A stretch of 64,000 nucleotides of DNA from Lindgomyces ingoldianus (Eukaryota; Ascomycota; Dothideomycetes; Pleosporales; Lindgomycetaceae): assembly GCF_010093535.1 (NCBI RefSeq), contig NW_022985182.1, forward strand, positions 507,785-571,784, read 5' to 3'. Position numbers and translations under genes: made by a program. The notes under the pieces were generated by a model. It searched no databases, was not told the origin of the DNA, and was given only the letters and a program-made list of their open reading frames with translations. Below are positions 44,501 through 56,999 of the stretch, piece by piece (the stretch's first letter is position 1; each line of letters opens with the position of its first letter).

Positions 44501-47500
44501 GTTTATGCCCAGGCTCAACCGTTGCGCGTTGCTGACGGGAAGCAGGGATGCCGTTTTCGACAGCGGCTGGCGATCGCAAGGAAGCTGATGGTGTGCGCAT
44601 CCCACCCTGCCGTAACTTTACTCCCAACATGGAAAATAACACAGCATCAGGCGTTCCATCCCGGTGACTCTCCCGAATCCCTCAGTGTGTATTGAGTTGC
44701 TATCCAGATCCATGACCCATGACCCATAACCCATGAAACCTTTTCAGAAACACAGCAAAATTTCACGATTGGACGCGACACCAGCTTTTTTCCGCATTTT
44801 CTTCCTGCCCGCAATTTCCCCCATCTAAAAATGACAGGTCAATCAATGCCGCATGGCCCCCGAGTATTGCCGGAGCTTTAAACCTTGGTTGAAACAGACT
44901 AGCCCCCCGGCTGAAGTGCCTGGGTGGAGATCGACATGCAAGTTCGAGGAGCGACCGTTTTCTGTCCAAAGGTCGAAATTTCGGCAGGGTCTGCTCCGCT
45001 TCCCTCCAGAAGCTGCCATCGAAAATGGTTAGCAAGACTCGAAAAGAGACTTCTGGACCTCTCTGCTTATACCAGCTTTTCACTCGCTGGAATTATCCGC
45101 GTTCAGTGTTGCGCCTGTGCATGACTGCACGTTGGAGCTGTTCGCGGGCTCCATCTGCCTAACCGGGCGTGAAGATCGGCTTCAGGGCCCCTCGACCTTG
45201 CTTCCCGCATTCCCTTGGGGGTCGCTGCCACAGTGACCTGGGAGCGAAGCGCAGGCGGCGCCCAGCAACCTCAACATTGAGATTTCCACCAGGCGGCCAT
45301 GCTGCCCTGGGAAGGATTGAAGGCGGGTCTCGACCAGGGCCGGCCGACCAAACGCAAAAGCAACTTCAGAGGGAGCGATTGAAACGGAGCCGGGCGATCC
45401 GAATGCGAGCGTGGATACAAGCTCCGATTTTTTTGCAACATCGACGGCGCCACCTCCCTTGGTGCCTTGAGATGAGAACAACTTCTGCTTTGAAATGCCT
45501 CTTTTCTCTAACCGAGCTCACAAATGTCAACGTCTCTGCATAAGCGTCAATTTGGCAGGAAGAGTTGCTTTGCTGATTGGGTACAGCACGGCATTTTCTT
45601 TCTGCCGGCTTTTATCTCGATGTCGGGGACGTGCTAACCCGGGCAATATCAAAAGCCAGCGTCAAGGAGGACCCTGCTTCCCGCTGATTCCTGGTCGGAA
45701 GACAGGGTAGCCTGCGATGGTGATTCGAGGGGAGCTTGGGCGAAGGGTTCTGACATGGGCTGATGTCTGCAGCATCCGCGGCAGCACATCTTAGATTCTT
45801 CTGCCTTCATGATGTCAGGAGAGCACCCTCGGATTTGATCCTCCCAGGCCCGTTGCGAGGATGCGAGCTGGACCCTCGGCTCATGGGCTCAAGGCCGTTC
45901 TGGCGACCTTTCCCCCGCCGCCGCCCTCCTATTCATTGGCTGACGGGGTATTTCAGGAGAGACATTCTGTGCCCGAACCAGACTGTCGGGTTGCAGGCCG
46001 TGGTCTTTCTCCATGGCGGCAGCACTGACCAAACCTAGCTTCGTATCGCACAATTCTCAAACATGGCACGCGTGACAAGCAGAGCGCATTGGAAAGATGT
46101 TGGAATTTTATGTCGTGCCAGATAGCACGCTCATTATGACTCGGTGGTGCCTACCTCGCGTGGTGACCAGCTTCATCCTGATCAGAAGAAGGAAAACTGG
46201 TCGATATCCTGCAACGCGCTTGTGAGCAAAGTGTCGGCACCCCGACATTCAGCCAATCACTCTTCAGGGTGCTATATCCGGCAGGCAGCCGTCAAGCACC
46301 TTGGCGAATCGGTGACTTGCTGAGTACGCATCTCAGAGTCGTGATTACTCCCGATCATGGCAACAATTTAATCAATTTCTTCCAACTTATTCCGATCAGA
46401 CAGTCTAATTTGGCCCTCTTGCTGACGTGGCATGACAGCCGATCTCCAGACGAGATAATGAGAGTAGGCACTTCGAGTTAGGCATTGAGTAGAGCCTTGA
46501 GCGAATTTCTTAAGCCTAGGACCAGGGTGGTACATTCATTCGAGCTACTGTTCACAGTGCCGGATAGCCCTCGTGACTTCGTCGTATTTAGTGCAACTTC
46601 GAGCGAAGTATTCCGCACACCGACCGAGAATTCCATCAGGATTGGAAAGCGGTTTTCGCCTTGTCAAGGCGAAACCGATCAAAACAACTTTCTCATCACA
46701 TCGCAGGGCCGAGGGCACCAGAACGGTGGATCTGAGCTCGAAAGTCCAGGCCTCATCTGGGGAAGCAAAAACAAAGCACAGTGGAGCCCGGAGACGGAGA
46801 ATTCTCATCTTTTCGCCAACGAGCGATTGAATTTGGGATAAACTCCGACCCAGACTCGCTATCTCATTGCTTCTTTGCACCAAGTGAATCAGTTTATAGG
46901 CCAAAAGCAACATCCTACTTGACCGACTTTCTGACACTCCAATTCTTCCATTTGCTGTCCCTTTTCCCACCGCCAAATATGGCATTCACCAGATCTCCGC
47001 ATAGTGTCTCTCATCTCTCTGGCTGGCTGCTGGACGGAAATGTCTTTTACAGCGGTGAGGGAAGGAGACCTCATCCAGCCCTAATCTCTCAACACATTCA
47101 TCCCTTCCCTATTCGCAAATTTGGCCCCAAAAGCCTTGCTGCATGGTTGCTCCGCCTGCAGCCGAGTCTCCAACCACATCAGCTGAAAGATGCAGCAACA
47201 CGCGAAATTACTGAGCCTGACTTCTGGTTGGCACGTTACATTGTGGACTTGTCAGGCTGCTGTGACATGCCTGTTTGCCACCCAAACCCAGCTTGATGCT
47301 CTCCGCGGTAGTCCACACGTCGTCAAGTTAATCTTTCAGTCTGCTTCTGGCATCTGGCTCCCCGGAAATTAGAACGAATGCGTGCGTACTCGGGAATTCG
47401 CAGTCGTATTTGCGCCGGATCGGGATAGGTGAGTAGAGTGATGTGTGCAGTGTGCATCGTGCAGAGCGTTACGCAATCGCGAATACTAGACGTGGACAGC

Positions 47501-50500
47501 TGAAAGGCTGGAATCAACCACAACCTTAATGCATTATCTCGTCTCACTCATTCATTAGCAAACGATGAGGAATTTCACCTCCAATTGCAATTGGTGTTGA
47601 ACTTCAAGCTTTTCGCGATTCGAGCGCCTGTGGACGTTGGCCAGCAAATGGACTTTGCTTCCTTCTAGCCGGTTTCTAGAAATTTAGGGGGGTAGACAGA
47701 CAGACATCGCTACCAGGCAAAGTGATAGATGTTGACGTACCCGCCCAATTTCCTTCATCTCGCCAAAACTTGTCAATTCCATCAATTCCATTTCGTTCAT
47801 CGTCGTGGATTCTATTTTTGTCCACCAGGTTTGTGTCACCTTCTGGTCTGTTTCACAAGCACGTCTCCTCATTGCATCATCAAAGCGGCGGCCTCTCGTC
47901 CGGTGAAAGGTAAATTTAAACGTCATATTTCGTCGCGCAAAATTCCCTTTTCGAACATATTGTCGCGGGCCGATAATTTTTCGGAACATTTTCCGGGCAG
48001 AAGAGACGCGATTTATCTGTGTCCGTGTCTGTTCCAATTCAATTCACAACGTTCGAGATGTTGCTGCCACAAATAATGTCTCACAAAAGCCCTTTCTCGT
48101 GTGCAAAAGTTTCCGACGATGTGGATGGATTCTTTTCCTCGACCGACCGAACGACCGAGCATTCCATGCCCAAAGCGCTGGAGAACGCTATCAAGAGAAA
48201 ATCCAGGTTGTCCACGCGTGTAGCTGTGTAGCCTGTATCACCACAAGCGACGCTTTGATAATAGTTCAAAGACTCCTGTCCAACAATGCAGGGCAAGTTC
48301 TGGTACCGAGCTGATTCCTGTGTGATCGTTCCAACCCCCAACCATGAACGCGCTCCTGAAAATAGCCCCTTAGCACGACGACACCTAACATATGGCATCT
48401 GAAGCTGGCGACAGCAAGGCAGGTTTACAAATCCTGCGACTCCCGATGAACAAAGCGCATTGTTGGGAGAGAGGAGGGGTTTTCGTCTGCCAAGCGCAGT
48501 GCGGCCGTGTGGAGGCTCGGTACGGAGAGTACACAAGCCGACGGGTTCACGAAACTTGGACAAGTCGTCTAGTACTCGACCAAGTAAGTGTTTCAGGAGG
48601 CGGAGTGCATGACGGGTGCCCTCAGCCTCACATGAGCTGGCTTTCGTTCTGTGCTTGTTCAAAGGCTTGGGTTGGCGGCACACGTGTACCATTTCAAATC
48701 GCAGAGGTCCAAGCAATCGGCTCTTGACGTGCATCGTGCGACACAATGGGGGCCGATGGACGAGAAGGATGTCAACACCAGCGCCGAGGATACATTTGAC
48801 ACTGCGCAGTAGTGAGTCTGCTTTGTGAGCAAGTGTGTGGTGCAACCGGAGAGCGTGCGCATGAGCACATTCTGGTATCATCTAGCTCACACACTCTGAA
48901 AGCTTTCGAGTGTCCAACGACCCAGTATGCACGTTCCAAAGCAATAAAAGCTGACAATTCTAATGGGTAGAGATGCTACATTGGCAAGTACTGTGTCTCT
49001 AGAGTCCTCCCGCGCCTCAGATCGCCGCCAGCGTACATCACTATAAGCATCGCTAACTTTTCTGGGTGTCACACTCGGAAGTACTACAAAGCTACCTACT
49101 GCGCCGCGAGAGGAGATTGTGGTATTCAGTGAACGTTGCGATCTCAACACCAGTGGGGAGAGGCGGAAGGGACACTCGACGATCGTTATTGCTATTAGCT
49201 CTGGTGCGAACAGCACACAGAACCTCAGTGAAGAATATTCATGTGATATACTTGGGGCTCCATGATTGATACCCAAGCTAAGGCCGATGCTTATCGCTCT
49301 AGAGGCATTCCTTGTGCTCGATAGTTAGAACGGGGCAGGAGGCAAAAAATGGATGCCGGGAAAGGTGTGGAGTGTGTTGGCGACCTTGCGTTTTCTCTGA
49401 AGTGAGGGATATCCATGACCTGCGCCTCGTTTATCGGGGATTTTGCCACTTTGAAACTGGAAAGGAGGCTGTCGAGATATCGGATAGCAAATACCCATGC
49501 ACTTGATCATGAAGAGTGTGTTGTTGATGACCTGTTCACCGCTTGAATTGTACCGGCTTTGACAGCCGGCTTGCTAATGCCCACTCATGCCTCCTAGGCC
49601 CTGAGAGAAGCTCATTGTGATCAGAAAGACCTTGCTGGATACCAGCTGCCTCTCTATGGCCTTTAATCCAATCTAAAGTCGCTTTGAAGTGCTAGTGGGA
49701 CCCGGCCTTGCTCCCAGGGCTTCCTGTGGTGCCTCAGTCGCAAAAATTCGCCATATGTCTCTCCTAAGGCGAAAGAAACTCTAGGAAGCTAACACTTCGG
49801 TTTCAAGATACCCGTGGGCAGAACCTGCGTTTCTCACTCACTGTTGTCCACATCTCGACACTGACTCTCAACGCGTCACTCCTCCGAGCCTATTCTGCCT
49901 CGACACTGCGCTTCTTCACGATAACGCTTCGGCCACTCGCTCTCCCACCTGACCTATCGACGGCGACTGAGGCAGGGTAATGCAATGAATGGACAATATA
50001 GTTGAGAATACTGAGTCGTCGGATGCTCTTGCCGTCACGATCTGTCAAAGAATGAACGCGTTGTAGCGATAGCAACTTTCCTCAGCTTCAGTTCGCCCCT
50101 CTCATACTTCGCCACCTCTCACTCACAATCTAAGAGCAGCTCGTCGTTGACGTACGTTAGGATATCGGGGTTATAGCAGTGACCTTGTGCAAGCTTTATG
50201 CAAATCGCAGGCGCTACCCACGTTGGATAGCAGCGACGGTAGGATGAGCACAAAGGACTCGAACAGCCGACACCCAGCATCCTTCTTCAAAACACTAGTA
50301 CATCAGCTCGTCTTTAGAACCTACTCACAGAGCTCGTGCACCGTGTTGCCTCTTATTCCACAAACGAGTACGACAAACTTGACAATCGAACGTTTGTTGG
50401 CATAGGGTCTCTCAGACTACGCCGCCGCATACTGATCTCTTATCAGGCCTTGTCTTCATCGAGAAGTTCAAGATTATACGCATTCAGCTAGGTAGAAAAC

Positions 50501-50857
50501 TACCACAGCAACTCCTGAAATCTCAGGTCGCCCGACGTTCCATCATCTGGTGTAGAGGTTGATCTTCTGGCCTCTGGACAATGCTTTCTCTAATCTTTAG
50601 TCGGATTTTCTCTCAGGAAACTTCCGGACTTGATTTCTACTTGGGTACCAAACAAATGAGTCAACTATAGACTGCGCTAACAGCACTGTCTGCTCGACAG
50701 GCCTTCGCAGCCGCACGAATCCCCACTACAATGCTCCCAAACGCCATTGTCTAGCTTCTCAAACTGCGCTCTATCAAGACCCAAAGGGGAAGTACAACGA
50801 TATCTCGTTAGCTTCTAGTAATATAATGATTCGTTTTCACTGCTGTCGCTCTCGCAG
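41574..50857. other. 9.3-kb region with no recognisable gene
   Basis: Upstream of the DUF8032-like gene. Base composition is balanced, not AT-rich, so repeat-induced mutation is not the obvious cause. Open frames of 60-170 codons occur on both strands but overlap and lack family motifs. The longest, 266 codons at 48081-48881 on minus, is Arg/Leu/Cys-rich and unrecognised. A small 7-bp tandem repeat (CCATGAC-type, four units) lies near 44710. Promoter, long leader and non-coding RNA are possible. Confidence 0.4.
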
Positions 50858-51373
50858 AGGTCGCCTTGGAAGATCTCCATGTGGACAACCTGAAGCACAA
50901 TAGAACCCGAGGATTGGCAAACGATATTCTGAAGACCGATTCGTCGAATATGTTGTCAAGGCTAAGAGAAATTACTCTCTGGTTTTCTACAGAATCGGCA
51001 GCTGGTAAGCTCGTCAATAGAGTGGCTTTCTGGCGATTGGGGATGCTAACAAAGCCTCAGATGTAATCCGTGCCTTTTCAGAATTCTCTGCACTGCCCCA
51101 AATACTGGTGTGTATGCCCAAACTGGGGTATCTTCACCTTGAGTTTACCGTTGAGAAAGCGCTGCACCTATCTTCACCTCGACAAGCGATACCATGACTA
51201 CCAGTCTCGAACTTCTTACTTTGGAAGGGTTCGACCTCATTGAATATGCAGATACGCTGGGAGACCTTGATAGACGTTTGCTTCGGCACTCGCATCGCCT
51301 GGAATATGTCAGAGAATCTAGCTACCGCCTGCGCAAAGCCCAAGACGTCGTTAAGTTGCTTCGGGTGTCATAG
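50858..51373 (+). pseudogene. Relic of an LRR/F-box-like protein gene
   Basis: An exon-like segment starting after a TCGCAG 3' splice site reads VALEDLHVDNLKHNRTRG and SNMLSRLREITLWFSTESAA. It joins in phase, across a 56-bp intron (51005-51060, GTAAGC...GCTAAC...TCAG), to DVIRAFSEFSALPQILVCMP and KLGYLHLEFTVEKALHL. The frame then hits a TGA at 51195-51197, while the -1 frame continues with TTSLELLTLEGFDLIEYADT and DVVKLLRVS up to a TAG at 51371-51373. The Leu spacing is like the repeat part of fungal F-box/LRR proteins. A frameshift near 51190 and the missing 5' end mark it as a relic. Confidence 0.42.
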
Positions 51374-52661
51374 AATTTTCCGAAGCTTAAAATGCCTAAT
51401 ATTGAACATACTCAAAATCGGAGTCGATCCTCAGTGGGTGGCATTTCCTAAGTGCTTAAAACCCTCCCCTAGGCGGTGTACCGATCCTGCCTTCGAAGAC
51501 ATGCCTCAGATATTGAGGTGTTGACCAAGGACTTGACTCTCATCTGATTACATTTGAGTAACCTCGACTCACATCGGCGACTTTGTTCAACTGGTTTGGG
51601 AGTCGAGTAGGTGGTTGGGAATTGTAGCTGTGCTTGTAACTGCCACACCGAGGGTCACTTGGGGGAGGTGGAAGGGCATAACGTAAGACGCTAATACAGA
51701 AGGACACTCTATTGTGGAGGAAAAATGCTAGTGCTACCTGGAGTTATCTTAATGTAGAAATTTAGTCCTACTCTTCTTAGCAGTGATATCTCCCAGCTAT
51801 AGTGTCTGGAAGAATTCTGACCTGTACCCACAGCCTGCTTTGGCGGGTGTAGCTAATCTCGCATCTTCCTAAACGCCAACAGGCGTTCTCGTCATTTGTA
51901 TTCTTAGTGGGGAGCATAGCATGTCGCAAAGTATAACTTAATAGATCCCAAGAGACTAGAGAATTCAAGAAAGGCTCATATCTTGTATTTAGTTGCAAGT
52001 GGATGGTGGCTGTCGTATCGTTAACACAAGGTTCTGGGTATTCCATGCTCCGCGTCAAGGATTTCGCATCAATCAGTTTCAACCGTGGTTTTCTGTACAC
52101 TAGAGACACATCTAGGATCTCTAAGGTTTTATTAAATGTACTCTGTATGTAAAAGACATATAGTTATCTGCAAGGAAGGGATGGAGCGACTTGCTCTCTG
52201 CGCGATCCCACGATTACTGTTAGGTTTAGAAAACGCCTAGTTGATACGGGAATATAATCTTGCGGGCTATGTGAAGCCTCCCGCGGGACTGTACACACAC
52301 CTAGGCATGTCGAAGAGCTGGCCCTACACCGCATGCCAACTTCAAGCCTTGGTGTCCGGCTACAATACCTCCTCCCGCAAATGGATGTATGAATACAAAG
52401 AAGACCGTAAAAGCCAGAAACAAACTCGGCGGCTTGGACCCCAGCCCTACCAAGCGGAACTCCAATCTCTGGTCTTGTTCCCACAGCCAACATTCTGTAT
52501 GCTGTTCAGCACTCCCAGAATCTCCCAATCCATGCATAGAAGGACAACGATGAGAAATCTCAGCGCTGCTCAACCGTCTGCCATCTCCTCATTAACACTA
52601 AAAACCACCTCATTCTCCATCTTGAACGAGCTGAGGTGCTGAACATCCAACCCCCCCCATA
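51374..52661. other. Intergenic
   Basis: Frames at 51777-52109 (minus) and 52241-52642 (plus) show no family features or splice partners. Nothing recognised. Confidence 0.4.
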
Positions 52662-55317
52662 TTAATCTCCTTCCAGCTCCTGATCCCCCATCCCCATAGC
52701 CTTCTTGCTCAACGCCCGATCCCCGTTGTTCCCATCGTCCACCCACGCCGTCCTGTCATACACACATCCACTATCATCCTCACCACCCTCACCCTCACTC
52801 GCTCCGCCCATCTGACGGCGTTGAACCCTCCGAGAAGCAGTCAAGCTGACGCTCCTCATCCCCGCCTCCATATCCTCCACGCGTGCGAATCCAGCATGCT
52901 GTTGAGCCTCCGCCAGCTCTTTCGCTGCTTCTCGAATTCTAGCTCTAGCTTGAGCGCCGGCTATTCGCATTTGGCGGCCAGAAGGACTGTATAGATTCGG
53001 CGTGGGTGGGGACACTGGGGTTTCAGTTGGTCTGCTGGAGGGATTTGCTCGGTGACTTAGTTTAACGGCCGCTTTGGAGCAAGCGCGAACAGACGGCGAG
53101 CCTGGGCTTTGCACTTGCATGTTGTTAAAGTCCCGATTCCTGTTCGCCACAGGGGCCCTAGGTGCTGCTGGCGTCGTCATCCTGGCCTTAGGTTTTGTCG
53201 GTGTCGTGGGAGCAACTGTCTGCCTCTTGACCACCCGGGCAACGCCTTTCCGGTGTGCTGCTCCTGTCTCTGTTTTCGTTTTCTTGGTAGCTGGAGGTGT
53301 AATTGTAGCCAAGGTTTTTAGCACCTCGTTTGCATTGCTGTTAGCTGGTGAAGCCGATCGTGAAAGCACGGAATCAGACCCGTCGTCGCTGAGATTAATT
53401 GTATTCTTCCTTTTCCGGCTCTGCGATGCGCTGGTAGTTTGCGAGAGTGTTGAAAACCCCGAATTTTGAGATGCGATAGAGGCTTCTCTCATACGGCGTC
53501 GCTGTGTAAGCTCAGATGTGGCATTGTTTGGGAAGACGATCTTTGGGACAGCCGGGGTCTTGAATTGTGGGGGTGGTGAGATAGCTCGCTGAACCTTTGG
53601 TGTGCTGGGTGGTGAAGTTTGTAGGTTTGAAGGCGCGTTTTGTGGAGCCCTTGGTGGCGCTGGTATACTGGAAAGTGAGGTTATGGTATCACTGAGTCCT
53701 TTCGAGACTTTGGCCTTGACTAGAACAGACTGTTTCTCCTCAGACTGCGATAGGTGCATAGCCATCTCACGATCAAGGAGAGGGAGGTCCTGTGTGTATA
53801 AAGGTGGCGTGCTTGGATAAGATCGCGGAGGATGAGGCTTCTCACCCCAAGTGCCCCGAAGCTGTCCACCCAGCTCTCGGATTTTTGAACGTTGTTCGGC
53901 AGACGAGAGGTGGCCAGGCGGAGTGACTGGATCATAAACAGTGCCCATACAAGGTTGACATTGAGTCGTCTCTAGTTGCATACTGTCGCTTTGCGCCCTG
54001 GAGTCCCTCCTCTTCTGTAGCGCCAACAGTGCAGATATATGCACGGGAGAATCCGCTCGGCGGCTTGGTTTGATATCTGAGATCCTATCTATCAACTCTA
54101 CATCTCGTTGTACACTATGAGGGTTGTAATTTTGAAGAATACTCTGTATCTCAGGGAACCAAATCTGACTTCCTCCATCCTTCAGAGCATTTCGGATGAA
54201 GCCACCGTTCTTTTGTTGGGTTTGAAGCGAAAGAAGGCTTGGATTACGTGGTAGAGAAGGCGGATCTCTTACGATTCCGGATCGGTTGTTAACTTGCTCA
54301 TAAAAGACATTCATGCTAACTTCTGGCCTCGGGTCTGGTTGCAGTGGTCCTTTTCGGTGGCTTTGTTTCTGAACTGGCGAAGCTTTTGCGGGAGACTGTC
54401 GTGGTGTCTGCCTTGGGAATAGCTGGATGGTATTGTTGCATGGCGCTGAAGCATGCAGGTAGGCTTTCACTACCTGTTGATTTTGTTCCTTCCCTCCCGG
54501 CTTGATAGGGTTGAAGAGTTCAATCTCGTTGAGCCGAGGAAGTTGGCTGTCGCTCTGTCCTTGTTGTCTGGAAATACTAGAGGGCCTCAATAAGTCTTGG
54601 AGAACGACCTGATCCTGGTCGTTGAGGCTATTGTGGCCTTGCCCTCGCGGTTTGTCGATACTTGAAACGCTTACTAGATTTCTGGTATTGGCTGTCTTGC
54701 CCGCTTGCCAATCTTGAGTCGCTGATTGACCTGATTTCTGTATCTGCGTTGGAGTCGCAACATCACTAAGATCTTCATTGTCTGCCGATTCTGAATCACA
54801 TAGATCGATAGATTTAGCACCTTTGGAGATATTCGGACAGCAAGCCGGTGGGGGCACTCGGGATTTGGTATTTGCTTGAGAGAGTGAATCTTGAACTGGC
54901 TGCGGTGCTAGTATCGATATGTTTGTTGGAGATTGCACGGAGGGCGTTGCTCGTACGATGGTTCTACTGGGATTCCTAGAACCCGAGCCTAAAGCTAGAG
55001 CATTTCCAGACCTCTGTGGCTGGGTCGTCGGATCCAGCGCCTGGGTCGCATATTAGTCTTGCCTTCCCTTTCGAGAGGCCCAAGGCCTTCTACATGGTTG
55101 TGGTTATAATCCATACCGTCTGATTCCCCTCTCCTACTTGTCTTGCCCGAAGATCCAACCATTCTCGTTGTTGTCTAGCCTCAAATTCAACCCGCTCTTT
55201 CCACTGACGAGTTTGCAGTGCTATAAACTCATCAAAAAGCTCTGGTGACATCAGATGCGATGGATCTGGACCTTGGCCCAGACCCGGGACTTGATCCTCA
55301 TCTTTTGTCGCCATCAT
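52662..55317 (-). CDS. Large disordered Ser/Pro-rich protein of unknown function, 852 aa
   Basis: Two exons, 55138-55317 and 52662-55040, with a 97-bp phase-0 intron (GTAGGA...CTAAT...CCAG). Exon 1 (60 aa) is acidic with a helical, coiled-coil-like end (ELFDEFIALQTRQWKERVEF). The rest is low-complexity, Ser/Pro/Gln-rich with scattered basic patches (SRKRKN, KKTKTE, ARVVKRQ) and a short C-terminal helix (QARARIREAAKELAEAQQHA). The start is the first of two adjacent ATGs. No known domain is visible. Many S/TP sites suggest phosphorylation by proline-directed kinases; nuclear location is possible from the basic patches. Both are inference. Confidence 0.78.
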
Positions 55318-56150
55318 AATCTTTGTATTGCGATCTCGCAGTGATGGTCGAGAGGTGAGGTTAGGGCAAGAAGAGCAGCAAGGGGAGGTGAAACAGAGAA
55401 AGGTTATTCAATCAAAATTCGCGAAGCGAGGTGAATCCAGGCCTGCTGATTGCGGGTAGTCAGTAAAGGTGAAAGACTAGCGAGCTTAAAATAGTGAAAA
55501 ACTCTAGGCCAGGGACGAAATTATTGCAGTGGGAAAGTGGAGGGGAATGAGAAGTGAGTTTGAAGGGGTGGAAAAGAAAATTGTTGTGGTGAAGATTTGA
55601 TAGAGTGGAAGTGAGGAGTGGCATGTTTGCGGTAGTCATAGAAATAGAGATATTGACGGGAATTACAATATGACATGAAAATGAGACCCCTATATACTGT
55701 TTTGTGGAAACAAGAACAAATAGCGGGGAGACTTGAGGTGAAATAAAACGTTGAATAGAATACTTCATTCGGGTGTTATTGGCAGTGCAACGTAAGGCCT
55801 CGGAATGCTGGAAGCATGAATAAATAGCTGAAATGTGACGTAGACCAAGGTCGGATGCTTTGTGCTCATCTTGTTGAATGAAGGTGTGCAAAACGAGACG
55901 GAAAAGACTATGAGTGCCCGTTTTAATTCAGTTGGGTTATTTTAAAAACCCGAAGTGATTTCAGACCAATATGTCTTCGCTCGAAATCCGATAACGTGGA
56001 GCACCATAGGCATTGGGAGATGACATTCCCAGCCTTAGTCAAATAGCGCCGTTCCTTTCGGTCTATACCGTATTGAAACACATAGAGTACATGGTACATC
56101 CTCCCCCTCCCCTAAAGACCGACAATTCCTGTTCCACCGGCCCCGCATGC
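55318..56150. other. Upstream region of the disordered-protein gene and 3' flank of mL60
   Basis: A 143-codon minus frame at 55460-55891 has no domain features. AT-rich. Nothing else recognised. Confidence 0.45.
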
Positions 56151-56651
56151 TCAGAACCCCGGCGGATTCAACCTCTGGCTCACCCTCGTCCACTTCGGAA
56201 CCTCTGAATCGCAATTAGCACTCATCCAAGTTAAAAACCCGGAAACCCCAAATGAAAAAAAAAACTTACTATGCATCCCCTTCCGATATCTCTTAACCTT
56301 GCGATCAAACACGGAATATTTGTCCTTCGCTAACATCTCCTGCTCTATGGGCATAACCTCCTTCCAGCGCTCAATTTTCCGGATGCTTTTCGCTTGTTTT
56401 GCAAGCGCGGACGAGAGTGTTGAGATAACGTGGTCGACATGGCGGAGGCGCAGGCGCTGCCGGGATTTTTGGTGGCGAGAGAGGCGGAAGGGGATTTTCC
56501 TAAGGAAGGGTTAGAGGGCGTTTGATTTGAGAGGCGGGTAGGAGGTATTGGGGGACTGGAGATGGCTGTGGTGTTGGGGGGGAATTGGAAAGGGAACAAA
56601 CCATAACAGGCCGCCTGAGAGCGGGTTTGTGAGGCGGAAGGGTCCAAACAT
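56151..56651 (-). CDS. MRPL31: Mitochondrial large-subunit ribosomal protein mL60 (yeast MRPL31 type), 110 aa
   Basis: Three exons (minus): 56602-56651, 56270-56499, 56151-56203; introns 102 and 66 bp, GT-AG, phases exact. The N-terminus MFGPFRLTNPLSGGLLWKIP and the basic core FRLSRHQKSRQRLRLRHVDH are diagnostic. Then come IERWKEVMP, KDKYSVFDRKVKRYRKGMHK and the C-terminal PKWTRVSQRLNPPGF. mL60 is a fungal-specific protein of the mitochondrial 54S subunit. The length is typical for filamentous fungi and shorter than in yeast. Start chosen at the ATG giving the conserved MFGPFR. Confidence 0.93.
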
Positions 56652-56999
56652 TATGGTCGTGTTGTAGTTCAAAGGAAGCGATATACAATTGAAGATGTGA
56701 GGTGAGGTTCTCGGTAGAAAAGTGCTGGGCAGAAAGCTTGGCAACGCACTGATCCCTGCGGCGGGCTGTGGTGGAGCTTGCAGAGCCTCATTACCGACCA
56801 CCGCAGCACTCCCGAGTGCACAGTCCCATGCAGACAAATCTTGTCCACACGGACTGCTCTGTCGCTCTCCAAATACCAATCGATTCCCTTCTACTAAGCC
56901 AGATACCCATACCTCCTAGAGACACACTTCCCTCAAACTCACCAAATCCAAATCCAAATTCAAATCTCCACTCATAATCTCCCCATCCGACCCTCCACC
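56652..56999. promoter_or_regulatory. Bidirectional promoter of mL60 and TRS20
   Basis: Only 348 bp separate the two divergent starts. The TRS20-proximal part is C/A-rich (CCAAATCCAAATCC-type repeats near 56942). No TATA box. Confidence 0.5.

Noticed and set aside
46781..47296. 171-codon plus frame in the gene-poor tract
   Set aside because: No motif or intron evidence, composition like surrounding DNA, and overlapped by equal-length frames on other strands.
50240..50280. Possible tRNA T-arm (TTCGAGTCC on minus)
   Set aside because: No matching T stem, acceptor stem or A box around it.
53074..53469. 131-codon hydrophobic plus-strand frame
   Set aside because: Antisense shadow of the 852-aa disordered protein; the Leu/Val richness reflects the complement of Ser/Thr/Lys codons.
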